Shown here in pieces: positions 1 to 6,294 of a stretch of DNA of 17,109 nucleotides. The notes beneath the pieces are model-generated. The model was not told the DNA's origin and searched no databases. It worked only from the letters and a program-made list of their open reading frames with translations. Origin of the DNA: Calditrichia bacterium (lineage in GTDB: Bacteria > Calditrichota > Calditrichia > Calditrichales > Calditrichaceae); the NCBI GenBank assembly GCA_027039465.1, contig JALWEA010000069.1, positions 1-17,109 of the forward strand, written 5' to 3'. Numbering within the stretch: the stretch's first letter is position 1; each line of letters opens with the position of its first letter. The translations under genes were made by a program, and so were the position numbers.

Positions 1-5
1 ATGTC

Positions 6-38
6 ATTGCTTCTTCCCGATTCTCGGGAAGAAGCAAT
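6..38. repeat. Perfect 15-bp palindromic hairpin
   Basis: The arm at 6-20 (ATTGCTTCTTCCCGA) is exactly complementary to 24-38, with a 3-nt TTC loop, and CCTTTT follows. It resembles the ATTGC...GCAAT class of dispersed intergenic palindromes seen in many bacterial genomes. It could also act as a transcription terminator for a gene left of the window, but the T run after the stem is short. The structure is certain; its role is not. Confidence 0.8.
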
Positions 39-81
39 CCTTTTCAAAGCAGCACCATCCTAGTGTTTAGTTAAGGGTCTT

Positions 82-119
82 AATAGTGTTAGCGCGCTCC
101 ACGGCGTTCCGCTACTATT
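82..119. repeat. Imperfect stem-loop
   Basis: AATAGTGTTAGCG (82-94) pairs with CGCTACTATT (110-119), apart from a short bulge, around a GC-rich 15-nt loop. It lies between the hairpin at 6-38 and the inverted repeat at 181-290. It is probably another dispersed palindromic element; no function can be assigned. Confidence 0.45.
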
Positions 120-180
120 GACATGTTGCGGCGCGTCCGTCCCTCGATACGATTCTGCCTTTCATCTTGCGATGCTCGAA

Positions 181-290
181 GTAAGGGCGAAGCATTTCCG
201 TCAAGATGATGCAAACTCAAAAGATTTAACGTTGCGTAACCAGAAACATCGATTGTTTCTTTATTTGTTAGGGAAATGCTTCGCCCCTAC
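181..290. repeat. Inverted repeat flanking about 70 bp, MITE-like
   Basis: The segment near 181-200 (GTAAGGGCGAAGCATTTCCG) is the reverse complement of 271-290 with 2 mismatches in 20. Between them lies a second stem, AGAAACA (242-248) with TGTTTCT (254-260), around a TCGAT loop. The nested arrangement over about 110 bp resembles a small non-coding palindromic element. No transposase or clear target-site duplication is visible. Confidence 0.5.
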
Positions 291-476
291 AAGTGTCGGC
301 AGAATCACTCGGGAACCGGACGCTGTACCAGTTCCCAGTTTCTAATTCCCAATTAATCCATGTCACTAGCTTAATAATCCGTGGCACCAGCCATAGTTCC
401 TGACTTCGTGGCACATTCCGATCTATCAGAGTGATGATAATTAAAAAATCGCTCAGTTTAGAATAGAGAAAAATAA

Positions 477-863
477 GAATCCGGCATTCGTAATATTCGC
501 AAATACCTGCCTTTTTATTCAAAAAAAAGTCGTTTTGAGTTGATCGAGGAAGATAATTTTAGAACGATTTTATATTTTGCCACTGAAAACGAAAAACAAG
601 CTACCACGGAAGCTACCATGGAAGTTTCCATGCAAGTTCAAAAATTAATTTTTACTTGTAATGGTGAAAATACAAAAAAGGAATTAATGGAAAAATTAAA
701 GTTGAAAAATCAAGAATATTTTCGTCTCGAATATTTACAACCTGCTTTGAAGGACAGATTAATTGAAATGAAATTTCCGGAAAGGCCAAATCATCCTAAA
801 CAAAAATATCGCTTAACCGAAAAAGGGTTGTTATTAAAAACATCGTTAGAAAATAAAAGATAA
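477..863 (+). pseudogene. 3' remnant of an AlbA/Schlafen-type ATP-binding transcriptional regulator
   Basis: Only the C-terminal part of a larger protein survives. From 540 a TTG-started frame gives 107 aa. The same frame stays open upstream to 477, just after a TAA at 474-476, and those extra codons read ESGIRNIRKYLPFYS. This matches the conserved GSGIRN-YKY end of the RecG-like ATPase domain (HATPase_c_4) that follows the AlbA_2/Schlafen DNA-binding domain in this family. Downstream come FRTILYF, a Thr/Glu-rich linker built from 12-nt repeats (600-641) and a winged-helix tail ending KYRLTEKGLLLK, also found on Fic-type proteins. Full proteins are usually 400-500 aa, so the AlbA_2 domain and most of the ATPase are missing. 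No Shine-Dalgarno precedes the TTG. A short expressed winged-helix protein cannot be excluded. Confidence 0.7.
600..641 (+). repeat. 12-nt tandem repeat in the linker of the truncated regulator
   Basis: Three 12-nt units (GCTACCACGGAA, GCTACCATGGAA, GTTTCCATGCAA) and a half unit encode ATTE/ATME/VSMQ/VQ. This corresponds to the TEQV-type repetitive linker commonly placed before the winged-helix tail in this family. Copy number is probably variable between strains. Confidence 0.6.
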
Positions 864-902
864 AAACAATTCTAAAAAACCAGAACTCATCGATTAAAAA
901 AA

Positions 903-3170
903 TCAATAATTATTCTCTGCAAATTCAGTTACAATGGCAAATACCGGTTTATCCCATTTGCGCAAGAATAAATCCCCCTCAGCCAGTAACTTTTGCTCAT
1001 CCACCTGAAAATTATTGTAAAGCAATTTGTAGGCCCAATAATTTTTCAACACATGGCGTACATAAGTTCGGGTTTGGCTAAATTCAATGTTCTCAACCAA
1101 AAAATCATCCTGTTCCGAAAACGGAATCTTATTCCAACGATCCACACGATGCGGACCGGCATTGTAAGCGCTAAGCATGCGCAGCTTGTCGCCCTGATAG
1201 CGCCGTTGCAACTGTTTTAGATAGAGCGTTCCCAAATGAATATTAACTTCCGGATCGAACAATTTCTGCAAAGTAAAATGACGAAGCCGCGCCAAACGGG
1301 CCATATCCCGTGCGGTGGCCGGAATGAGTTGCATTAAACCGTAGGCATTGGCGTACGAATGGGCATTCTTATTAAAAGCGCTTTCCTGCTTGATCAACCC
1401 AAGCACCAATTCCTTTTCCAAACCGTAACGTCGACAATAGTGCGTCACAATACCGTCGTAATAAAACGGAAAGCGTTCCTTCAAAATAAAAAATTTTTCG
1501 CTATATGATAAATTCCGATAAAAACGTTTGTTAATTTGATCGTAGGTATGGTAAGCCCGACCAAACAACTTCAGGCGTTTGTAAGCTTCGGCCACGGCAA
1601 TCCATTCCTGTAAATTTTTAGGGTCGATTTTAATCGTTGCCAGTTCCAGGCGCGCATATTCGGCTCCCAACAAATCATTCAACAGAAAAACCCGCTCAAA
1701 TTCGGAAAGATGCCTTTGAAACCCTTTGCCATAGTAGTGCAGCGGATTGCGGACGTTTTTCAATTCTTGCACTAGTTCCAAGGTGGAATCCAAATAAGAT
1801 TTCTCTAATAAATAACTTTTTAACGTGTAATAATCGTCCCACATTTCCTGCCCGAGATCGCGGCGCAAACGATGAGCGGTTAGCGTATCACCGATCATTT
1901 CGCGGCAAAGCGAAGCCCAGTACTGCGCTCTGTTTTTCCACGTATCTTTGAGACGGCTAAAACGGATGCGATTAAAAACCAGTTCCGCGGCTTGATAATG
2001 ACCCAGGCGAAACAGGGTAAATCCCTGTCTGAAATAAGCCTCTTTTCCGAGACTATTGCGCGGCCATTGGCTATGCAATCGGCGATACAGTTCCAGAGCT
2101 TTGCTTAATTTTCCGTGCATTTCGTAGGATAAGGCGCTTTTCCAAACCACTTCCGGCGCCATGGAATTGTTCGGGAATTGTTTGGCAAATTCCAAATAAG
2201 TTTGAATGCCCTGACGTTCGTGTCCGATAGCCAGTTGCGTGCGTGCTTTGTACAGCAAACATTTGGCCCGCAATTTCCGATCTTTTATTGTTCGATACAA
2301 TCGATCAAATCCGTATAGGGCCGTGCGATAGCGTCCTTGCGAATAGTAATTCACCAGCAATAAAAACCGCGCCTTGTCAAGCTTTGTGCTGTCAATTTTG
2401 TCCCGAATCCACTGCTCCAATTTAACGCGGGATTCTTCCAAACGACGATTGGCACGCAGCACCGAGTAAATCTTCAAAAAATTTTCTTTGTACCAATCCG
2501 GATGCCGTTGCTCCAACCAATCCGTCAGTTGCTCCGTTGCTCGATATGAAGGATATCGCTTGATTATTTTTAGAAACTCTTCCATTGCCTGTTTTGTTTT
2601 GCCGGACTGATACAGGCATTGAGCCGCTGCAATTTTGAATTGAACTTTTTTAACTGCACTTAATTTCAAGCGGGCGGCTTTCTGAAAATAAATACGGGCG
2701 TTTTTAAAATCTTTTTGTTTCCAATAAGATTGCGCTAGCGGAATCAGCAGCGAATCCGCTAACGAAGATTTGGGATATGCTCGTAAAAACTGTAAACTTG
2801 AAGAACGCGCCTGAAGGGTATCGTATTGCCAAAGACTTTTAATTCGGAAAAAACGGCTGTAAGGAAGCAAATATTTTTCTTGAACCAACTGATCAAAAAG
2901 TTCGGCCGCCTGTTTGAACTCGCCGTTGTGGAAAGAAGCATACGCAAACTTAAATTTTAACTCCGGCGATATTTTCATATTTACCTGTTGCAAAAAGACC
3001 TGCACGGAATCATGGAATGCTTGAAAATCTTTCTGATAGTACAGGGTTTCCATCTTGGATAAAACAAGTTGGCGTTCGGAGATATTACTCCACGAGGAAT
3101 TAAACAAAGCGGTGGCATCGAAAAAAACCAACGATAATGCAAGTAAGAAGAAAGTGGTTCTCTTTTTCAT
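903..3170 (-). CDS. Soluble lytic murein transglycosylase (Slt-type, GH23)
   Basis: This 755-aa protein should cleave the MurNAc-GlcNAc bond of peptidoglycan in the periplasm, leaving 1,6-anhydroMurNAc ends. An N-terminal signal peptide is visible (MKKRTTFFLLALSLVFF). About residues 40-530 form a long alpha-superhelical/TPR-like region, as in the U-shaped part of E. coli Slt70 and in SurA/PilF-like repeat proteins. The C-terminal SLT domain (about 570-700) has the catalytic Glu in QESAFN (Glu596), then YGLMQLIPATA, and LSAYNAGPHRVDRW. Start: ATG with AGGA nine bases upstream, in the loop of a hairpin (3173-3189). It is transcribed alone and converges on the remnant at 477-863. The exact substrate preference and any secretion or division role are unknown. 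Confidence 0.93.
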   Translation of the reverse strand: MKKRTTFFLLALSLVFFDATALFNSSWSNISERQLVLSKMETLYYQKDFQAFHDSVQVFLQQVNMKISPELKFKFAYASFHNGEFKQAAELFDQLVQEKYLLPYSRFFRIKSLWQYDTLQARSSSLQFLRAYPKSSLADSLLIPLAQSYWKQKDFKNARIYFQKAARLKLSAVKKVQFKIAAAQCLYQSGKTKQAMEEFLKIIKRYPSYRATEQLTDWLEQRHPDWYKENFLKIYSVLRANRRLEESRVKLEQWIRDKIDSTKLDKARFLLLVNYYSQGRYRTALYGFDRLYRTIKDRKLRAKCLLYKARTQLAIGHERQGIQTYLEFAKQFPNNSMAPEVVWKSALSYEMHGKLSKALELYRRLHSQWPRNSLGKEAYFRQGFTLFRLGHYQAAELVFNRIRFSRLKDTWKNRAQYWASLCREMIGDTLTAHRLRRDLGQEMWDDYYTLKSYLLEKSYLDSTLELVQELKNVRNPLHYYGKGFQRHLSEFERVFLLNDLLGAEYARLELATIKIDPKNLQEWIAVAEAYKRLKLFGRAYHTYDQINKRFYRNLSYSEKFFILKERFPFYYDGIVTHYCRRYGLEKELVLGLIKQESAFNKNAHSYANAYGLMQLIPATARDMARLARLRHFTLQKLFDPEVNIHLGTLYLKQLQRRYQGDKLRMLSAYNAGPHRVDRWNKIPFSEQDDFLVENIEFSQTRTYVRHVLKNYWAYKLLYNNFQVDEQKLLAEGDLFLRKWDKPVFAIVTEFAENNY

Positions 3171-3172
3171 TG

Positions 3173-3189
3173 AAAAGCATCCTGCTTTT
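3173..3189 (-). promoter_or_regulatory. Hairpin holding the Shine-Dalgarno of the lytic transglycosylase
   Basis: On the minus strand AAAAGCA (3189-3183) and TGCTTTT (3179-3173) can pair around a GGA loop. AGGA, the only plausible ribosome binding site, falls in the stem top and loop, and the ATG at 3170 starts two bases after the stem. This arrangement could limit translation initiation. Its stability is modest because the stem is AT-rich. Confidence 0.4.
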
Positions 3190-3334
3190 TGAATTTCCCT
3201 GCACGAAATTCGATTAAGAAAAAATCTTTCGCAATTAAATCCATATTTTAATGATCGATCGCAGAAGACCCGAGTTTAAAATAAAGCCATCGAATGGCTA
3301 TTATTGTGATCCAAACAACGCTTCTTTCGGCTTT

Positions 3335-3606
3335 TTGGAATTAGGAACCAGGAACTGGGATTATCGTTATTCGTGTATGCGATATTCGTTATTCGGAAAC
3401 CATGATTTGTGTAATGAGTGGTCTATCCATCCCTTAATACGATTCCGTTTGCGATTAGGAACTGGAAACTTGCCGGAATGAAGCAGAAGTTCCCAAACCC
3501 CAACCACCATTTAACGAATAATAATTCCCATTCCCCCATTCAACAATTTAACAATTCAACCTTCCTACGCTTAGTGAATATACGCTTAACGGATAACGAA
3601 TAACGC
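3335..3606. repeat. Degenerate AGGAACTGG / CGAATAACG repeat cluster
   Basis: Variants of GGAATTAGGAACTGGGAACT occur at 3335-3360 and 3453-3469. An inverted copy (CAGTTCCCAGTTTCTAATTCCCAATT) lies at about 328-354. Words of the CGTTATTCG/CGAATAACG type occur at 3363-3396, 3511-3521 and 3591-3606 in opposite orientations. This is low-complexity dispersed intergenic sequence, not a clean tandem array. Confidence 0.55.
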
Positions 3607-3637
3607 TTTTCCCTTACCCTTTAACTTTCCTCCCCCG

Positions 3638-5041
3638 TCAAAACGGCCATTCGTTTTCACTTTTCAAAATGCGATCCAAACCGAAGTGCTCAAGCATTTG
3701 CTTGATTTGTTTTTTGCTATGGCGCCGCAAGTGCATCTGCGGACGGTTGGCCAATTCGCTTGCCAAAATGGAGATGACGGCCGCGCTTTGCGCCAGATAA
3801 TCCGGACGCACCTTGTCAAATGTATCGCCGAAACTGTGGTAATAATTAACCTGATCCTTATCCAGGTGCGCATTGGTGGTAATCACGGGAATGCCCTGGA
3901 GCATAAAAGGTGCATGATCGCTGTTCGTCCATGGTTTGTTGGTCACGGCCTGCGTCAAATTAAATCCCGTCAGTTTGGGCACCAATTCTTTGAACAAAGG
4001 AACAAACTCATCAAAGCCCATGGCATCAAAGCCCGTTACGCGCCCGGTCATGTCCATGTTAATCATGGCCAAAATCGATTCATTCTGATGCCGGGCCACG
4101 TATTTTTTGGAACCCCACAGCCCTAATTCTTCGCCGTTAAACCAGACAAATTCCAACGTGTAATAATTATTCGGGTGGTAGCGGGCGATTAACCGCGCGA
4201 CGTCAAATAAAATCGCCGTACCCAAACCGTTATCAATGCTGCCCTGCCCCAAATCCCAACTGTCAAAATGGGCGCCTAATACAATTTTATCTTTTACTTT
4301 TCCCGGAAGGGTGAGTACAATGTTCGAAGTTTTAACAGGCTTGCAATAAGAACGCACCGTCATTTGCACGACTACCTTCTGTCCGGAAGTGACCAGCCGT
4401 TTTAGCCAAAGGCCCTCTTCTTTGGTAATGCTGAAAGCGGGAATCGGCGCCGGATCGCCCTGAAAGCTCGAAGTACCGGCCAAACACAAACCGCCGATTT
4501 TACGATTGATGAACAAAACCGCTTTGGCGCCTTTGTCAGCGGCAAAGCGAATAACTTGCGCACGTAACGGTCGCTGGCCTTTTTCAGGACGTTCGTAGCC
4601 GATTAAAACGATTTTATTTTTAATGTTCAGAGAATCGAGAATTTTTTTCTGCCCGCTAAAGCCGAATACAACTTGCGCCTGAAAACCAGGCGTTTTTTGC
4701 ACATAGCCCAAAGCCACGGCGCGCAATTTACGCTCGGTGGGTTCCAACATGCGCACATCATCATCACCGCGCACCCAGCCGGGTATTTCAAAATACTCTC
4801 TTTTGGCATTTAGTCCCAGGGCTTTAAGTTCCCCGATTAAAATATCCTGCGCTTTTTCATTTTGTACCGTGCCGGTCAGACGGCCGCCGGCCCGATCGCA
4901 AATTTTTTGCAAAACCGGATAGGCATGATTTTCGGTAAAAGCCGAACCGATCATCAAATTCCAATAATCGGGAATGCGGTCACCGGCAAAAGCAAAAGCC
5001 AGCCCGACAAAAACAATCAATGCGATACGCTGCAATTTCAT
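3638..5041 (-). CDS. Secreted M28-family zinc metallopeptidase with PA-type insert
   Basis: This is a 467-aa exopeptidase-type zinc enzyme, closest in layout to M28 aminopeptidases and carboxypeptidase Q-like proteins. I chose the ATG at 5041, which gives a clean signal peptide (MKLQRIALIVFVGLAFAFAGD). A longer frame to 5095 would bury the signal behind 18 basic residues. A PA-like domain lies at about 115-230. The M28 core shows the two-zinc ligands: His258 in GAHFDSWD, Asp270 in SIDNG, Glu304/Glu305 in NGEELG, Asp330 in NMDMTG and His402 in YYHSFGDTFD. All catalytic residues are present, so it should be active, in the periplasm or outside the cell. Its start overlaps the stop of the Hfq-like gene by 4 nt (ATGA), so the two are probably translationally coupled. 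The substrate is unknown. Confidence 0.92.
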   Translation of the reverse strand: MKLQRIALIVFVGLAFAFAGDRIPDYWNLMIGSAFTENHAYPVLQKICDRAGGRLTGTVQNEKAQDILIGELKALGLNAKREYFEIPGWVRGDDDVRMLEPTERKLRAVALGYVQKTPGFQAQVVFGFSGQKKILDSLNIKNKIVLIGYERPEKGQRPLRAQVIRFAADKGAKAVLFINRKIGGLCLAGTSSFQGDPAPIPAFSITKEEGLWLKRLVTSGQKVVVQMTVRSYCKPVKTSNIVLTLPGKVKDKIVLGAHFDSWDLGQGSIDNGLGTAILFDVARLIARYHPNNYYTLEFVWFNGEELGLWGSKKYVARHQNESILAMINMDMTGRVTGFDAMGFDEFVPLFKELVPKLTGFNLTQAVTNKPWTNSDHAPFMLQGIPVITTNAHLDKDQVNYYHSFGDTFDKVRPDYLAQSAAVISILASELANRPQMHLRRHSKKQIKQMLEHFGLDRILKSENEWPF

Positions 5042-5643
5042 GATTCCGTTTCCTCGGTTTCGTCTTCTTCCACCCAAAGACTGCTTTTTTGCCAATCTTT
5101 GGATTCTTCCTGGGCATTTTTCAACAAGTCTCGTCCCCGAAAATCCTGAAAACGATAAATGGCATGGCGTAGGACGATAATGCGTAAATCATCACGAAAC
5201 TTGAGAAAAATCTCATAGCGCGTAAAATCGTCAATGAAACCGCGCAGTACTTCGCCTTCGAGCAAGGTAATCACCACTGCCTGGCGTTCCATCATCAGTG
5301 GGTAGAGCGTTTTATTCTTGATATGATAACGTTCTGGAATATGCCGGATCGGCTCCAGATTCATAGCCTTTACATCGGGATTAACATCAATCAAAGGTTT
5401 GACGGCTTTTTCCAATTTGGCAGGATAATAAAATTTAATGTGCAGTTTGGGATAGCGTACGATTTGCCCTTCTCTGTCTCTCAAATCCAGATCAAAAGTC
5501 ATGCTTTTCTTTATTTTGCGGGTCAATTCCTGATGACCGGCAAGATGAAAATGAAGCAACGCACGTTGTAGTTTAAATTCTTTAAAAACATCGCGATCGT
5601 AGTTTTGCTTCAGGTACTCATTAAGCCCTTTCAAATAGCCCAT
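5038..5643 (-). CDS. Tandem Hfq/Sm-like RNA-binding protein (two-domain)
   Basis: This 201-aa protein appears to hold two Hfq-type Sm folds. The C-terminal one (about 112-167) is clear: LYPLMMERQAVVITLLEGEV, RGFIDDFTRYEIFLKF and then VLRHAIYRF line up with Hfq's PFLN-LRRERVPVSIYLVNG, QGQIESFDQFVILLK and VYKHAIS. The N-terminal one (about 22-75) is more divergent but keeps the strand pattern: ALLHFHLAGHQEL, RKIKKSMTFDLDL and VRYPKLHIKFYYP. A linker (76-111) joins them, and the tail from about 170 is acidic. Normal Hfq is 70-100 aa with one domain and forms a hexamer, so a tandem form might assemble as a trimer. I start at the ATG at 5643, preceded by GGGAAGGA; a TTG at 5661 is in frame but weaker. 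Its stop overlaps the peptidase start (ATGA). RNA chaperone function is inferred from fold only. Confidence 0.75.
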   Translation of the reverse strand: MGYLKGLNEYLKQNYDRDVFKEFKLQRALLHFHLAGHQELTRKIKKSMTFDLDLRDREGQIVRYPKLHIKFYYPAKLEKAVKPLIDVNPDVKAMNLEPIRHIPERYHIKNKTLYPLMMERQAVVITLLEGEVLRGFIDDFTRYEIFLKFRDDLRIIVLRHAIYRFQDFRGRDLLKNAQEESKDWQKSSLWVEEDETEETES

Positions 5644-5680
5644 ATTTCCATTCCTTCCCAAGTTTGATACCGGGTTTAAA

Positions 5681-5711
5681 ATAATAAAAAAACGGCAGGA
5701 AAAAAATACAA
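5681..5711 (-). promoter_or_regulatory. Possible promoter before the Hfq-like gene
   Basis: On the minus strand TTGTAT (5711-5706) and TATTAT (5686-5681) are separated by 19 bases, longer than ideal. Transcription would begin near 5675, giving a leader of about 30 nt. The 117-nt AT-rich gap after the upstream gene makes a separate promoter plausible. No terminator hairpin was found in the gap. Confidence 0.3.
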
Positions 5712-5760
5712 AAAATCGTGGAAATAAATAAAAATTGAAAAAGAAATAAATGATGGATGA

Positions 5761-6294
5761 TTAGTCGGAACTATCCGTTTCAGAAGATTCTTTTTGAGTC
5801 TCTTCTTCCATTTGTTGCGGTTGGGTATTTTCGTACTGTAAATTCTCAAGGCATTGCTTGCTGATCAGGCCCCAGCTTAGCGTCAACGAGTCCTCGGGAT
5901 TGAAGAACATGACATTCGATAACTTTGAAGCTAAATCTTCCCGCATAACAATTTTATCCTTCAATTCCGGATCGTCCTGTGCCAGAAAAAACAACGGGGT
6001 TTGATAACGTTGATGATAAGTCTGCCATAAGCTCTCATGAATAGCATCCAATTGGGAAATAAACAATAAAGAGAAAGGAATAAAAGGAATGATTCGATCG
6101 GCTAAATTGTATTCCTTTTTAGATAAAGTATCAATTAAATATACCAAAAGTTCAAGATCTTCGTTCAGCTCTACGGTAAAATGTTTCAGGTGCGGCGGAA
6201 ACAAAGTCTCCGAAATATTCAATTGCGGCCAGTAATCCAAAATCAACGACCAGTCACGAATGATAATTGCTATTTCCAGGACATTTCGTTTCAA
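5761..6294 (-). CDS. Small degenerate GTPase-like (MglA-like) protein
   Basis: This is a 177-aa cytoplasmic protein that I recognise only by layout. The central hydrophobic strands (LLVYLIDTLS, SLLFISQLDAIHESLW, TPLFFLAQDDPELKD, then SNVMFFNPEDSLTLSWGL before a helix) follow the order of the second half of a Ras-like fold as found in MglA. No P-loop GxxxxGK[ST] is present, and the NKxD position reads AQDD, so GTP binding is unlikely. The C-terminus is acidic and Gln/Glu/Ser-rich. Start: TTG at 6294, in a TTGA overlap with the upstream stop and seven bases after a strong GGAGG inside the end of the upstream gene. No other start lies nearby. It is the last gene of the coupled DUF4388 cassette, which supports a signalling role. 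A plain hypothetical protein is the alternative. Confidence 0.6.
   Translation of the reverse strand: MKRNVLEIAIIIRDWSLILDYWPQLNISETLFPPHLKHFTVELNEDLELLVYLIDTLSKKEYNLADRIIPFIPFSLLFISQLDAIHESLWQTYHQRYQTPLFFLAQDDPELKDKIVMREDLASKLSNVMFFNPEDSLTLSWGLISKQCLENLQYENTQPQQMEEETQKESSETDSSD

Larger units (their letters stand above)
1..476. other. Gene-poor intergenic region rich in palindromes
   Basis: I see no convincing coding region here. Short open frames exist on both strands but lack ribosome binding sites and recognisable protein content. The stretch holds a perfect hairpin (6-38), an imperfect stem (82-119), a long-range inverted repeat (181-290) and a copy of a degenerate AG/CT-rich repeat (about 325-356). 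It ends where the frame of the truncated regulator at 477-863 becomes recognisable, so it probably replaced the 5' part of that gene. Confidence 0.6.
3171..3637. other. Noncoding tract of degenerate repeats
   Basis: No gene is supported here. The tract contains the 5' leader of the lytic transglycosylase (right after 3170), then degenerate oligomers: GGAATTAGGAACCAGGAACT (3337-3356), GATTAGGAACTGGAAAC (3453-3469), CGTTATTCG-type words (3363-3396) and their inverted forms TTAACGAATAA (3511-3521) and GGATAACGAATAACG (3591-3605). Open frames through it are compositionally just translated repeat. It separates two minus-strand transcription units. Confidence 0.65.

Noticed and set aside
118..522. 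Short open frames on both strands
   Set aside because: They run through palindromes and degenerate repeats, have no ribosome binding site and give no recognisable protein.
3251..3603. Two overlapping plus-strand open frames
   Set aside because: Their translations are just read-through of the degenerate repeat tract.
3686..4126. A 146-codon open frame opposite the M28 peptidase
   Set aside because: It is a shadow of the metal-binding half of a clear peptidase gene.
5042..5095. Longer start for the M28 peptidase
   Set aside because: It would put 18 mostly basic residues before a good signal peptide and overlap the Hfq-like gene extensively. The ATG at 5041 has an ATGA overlap.
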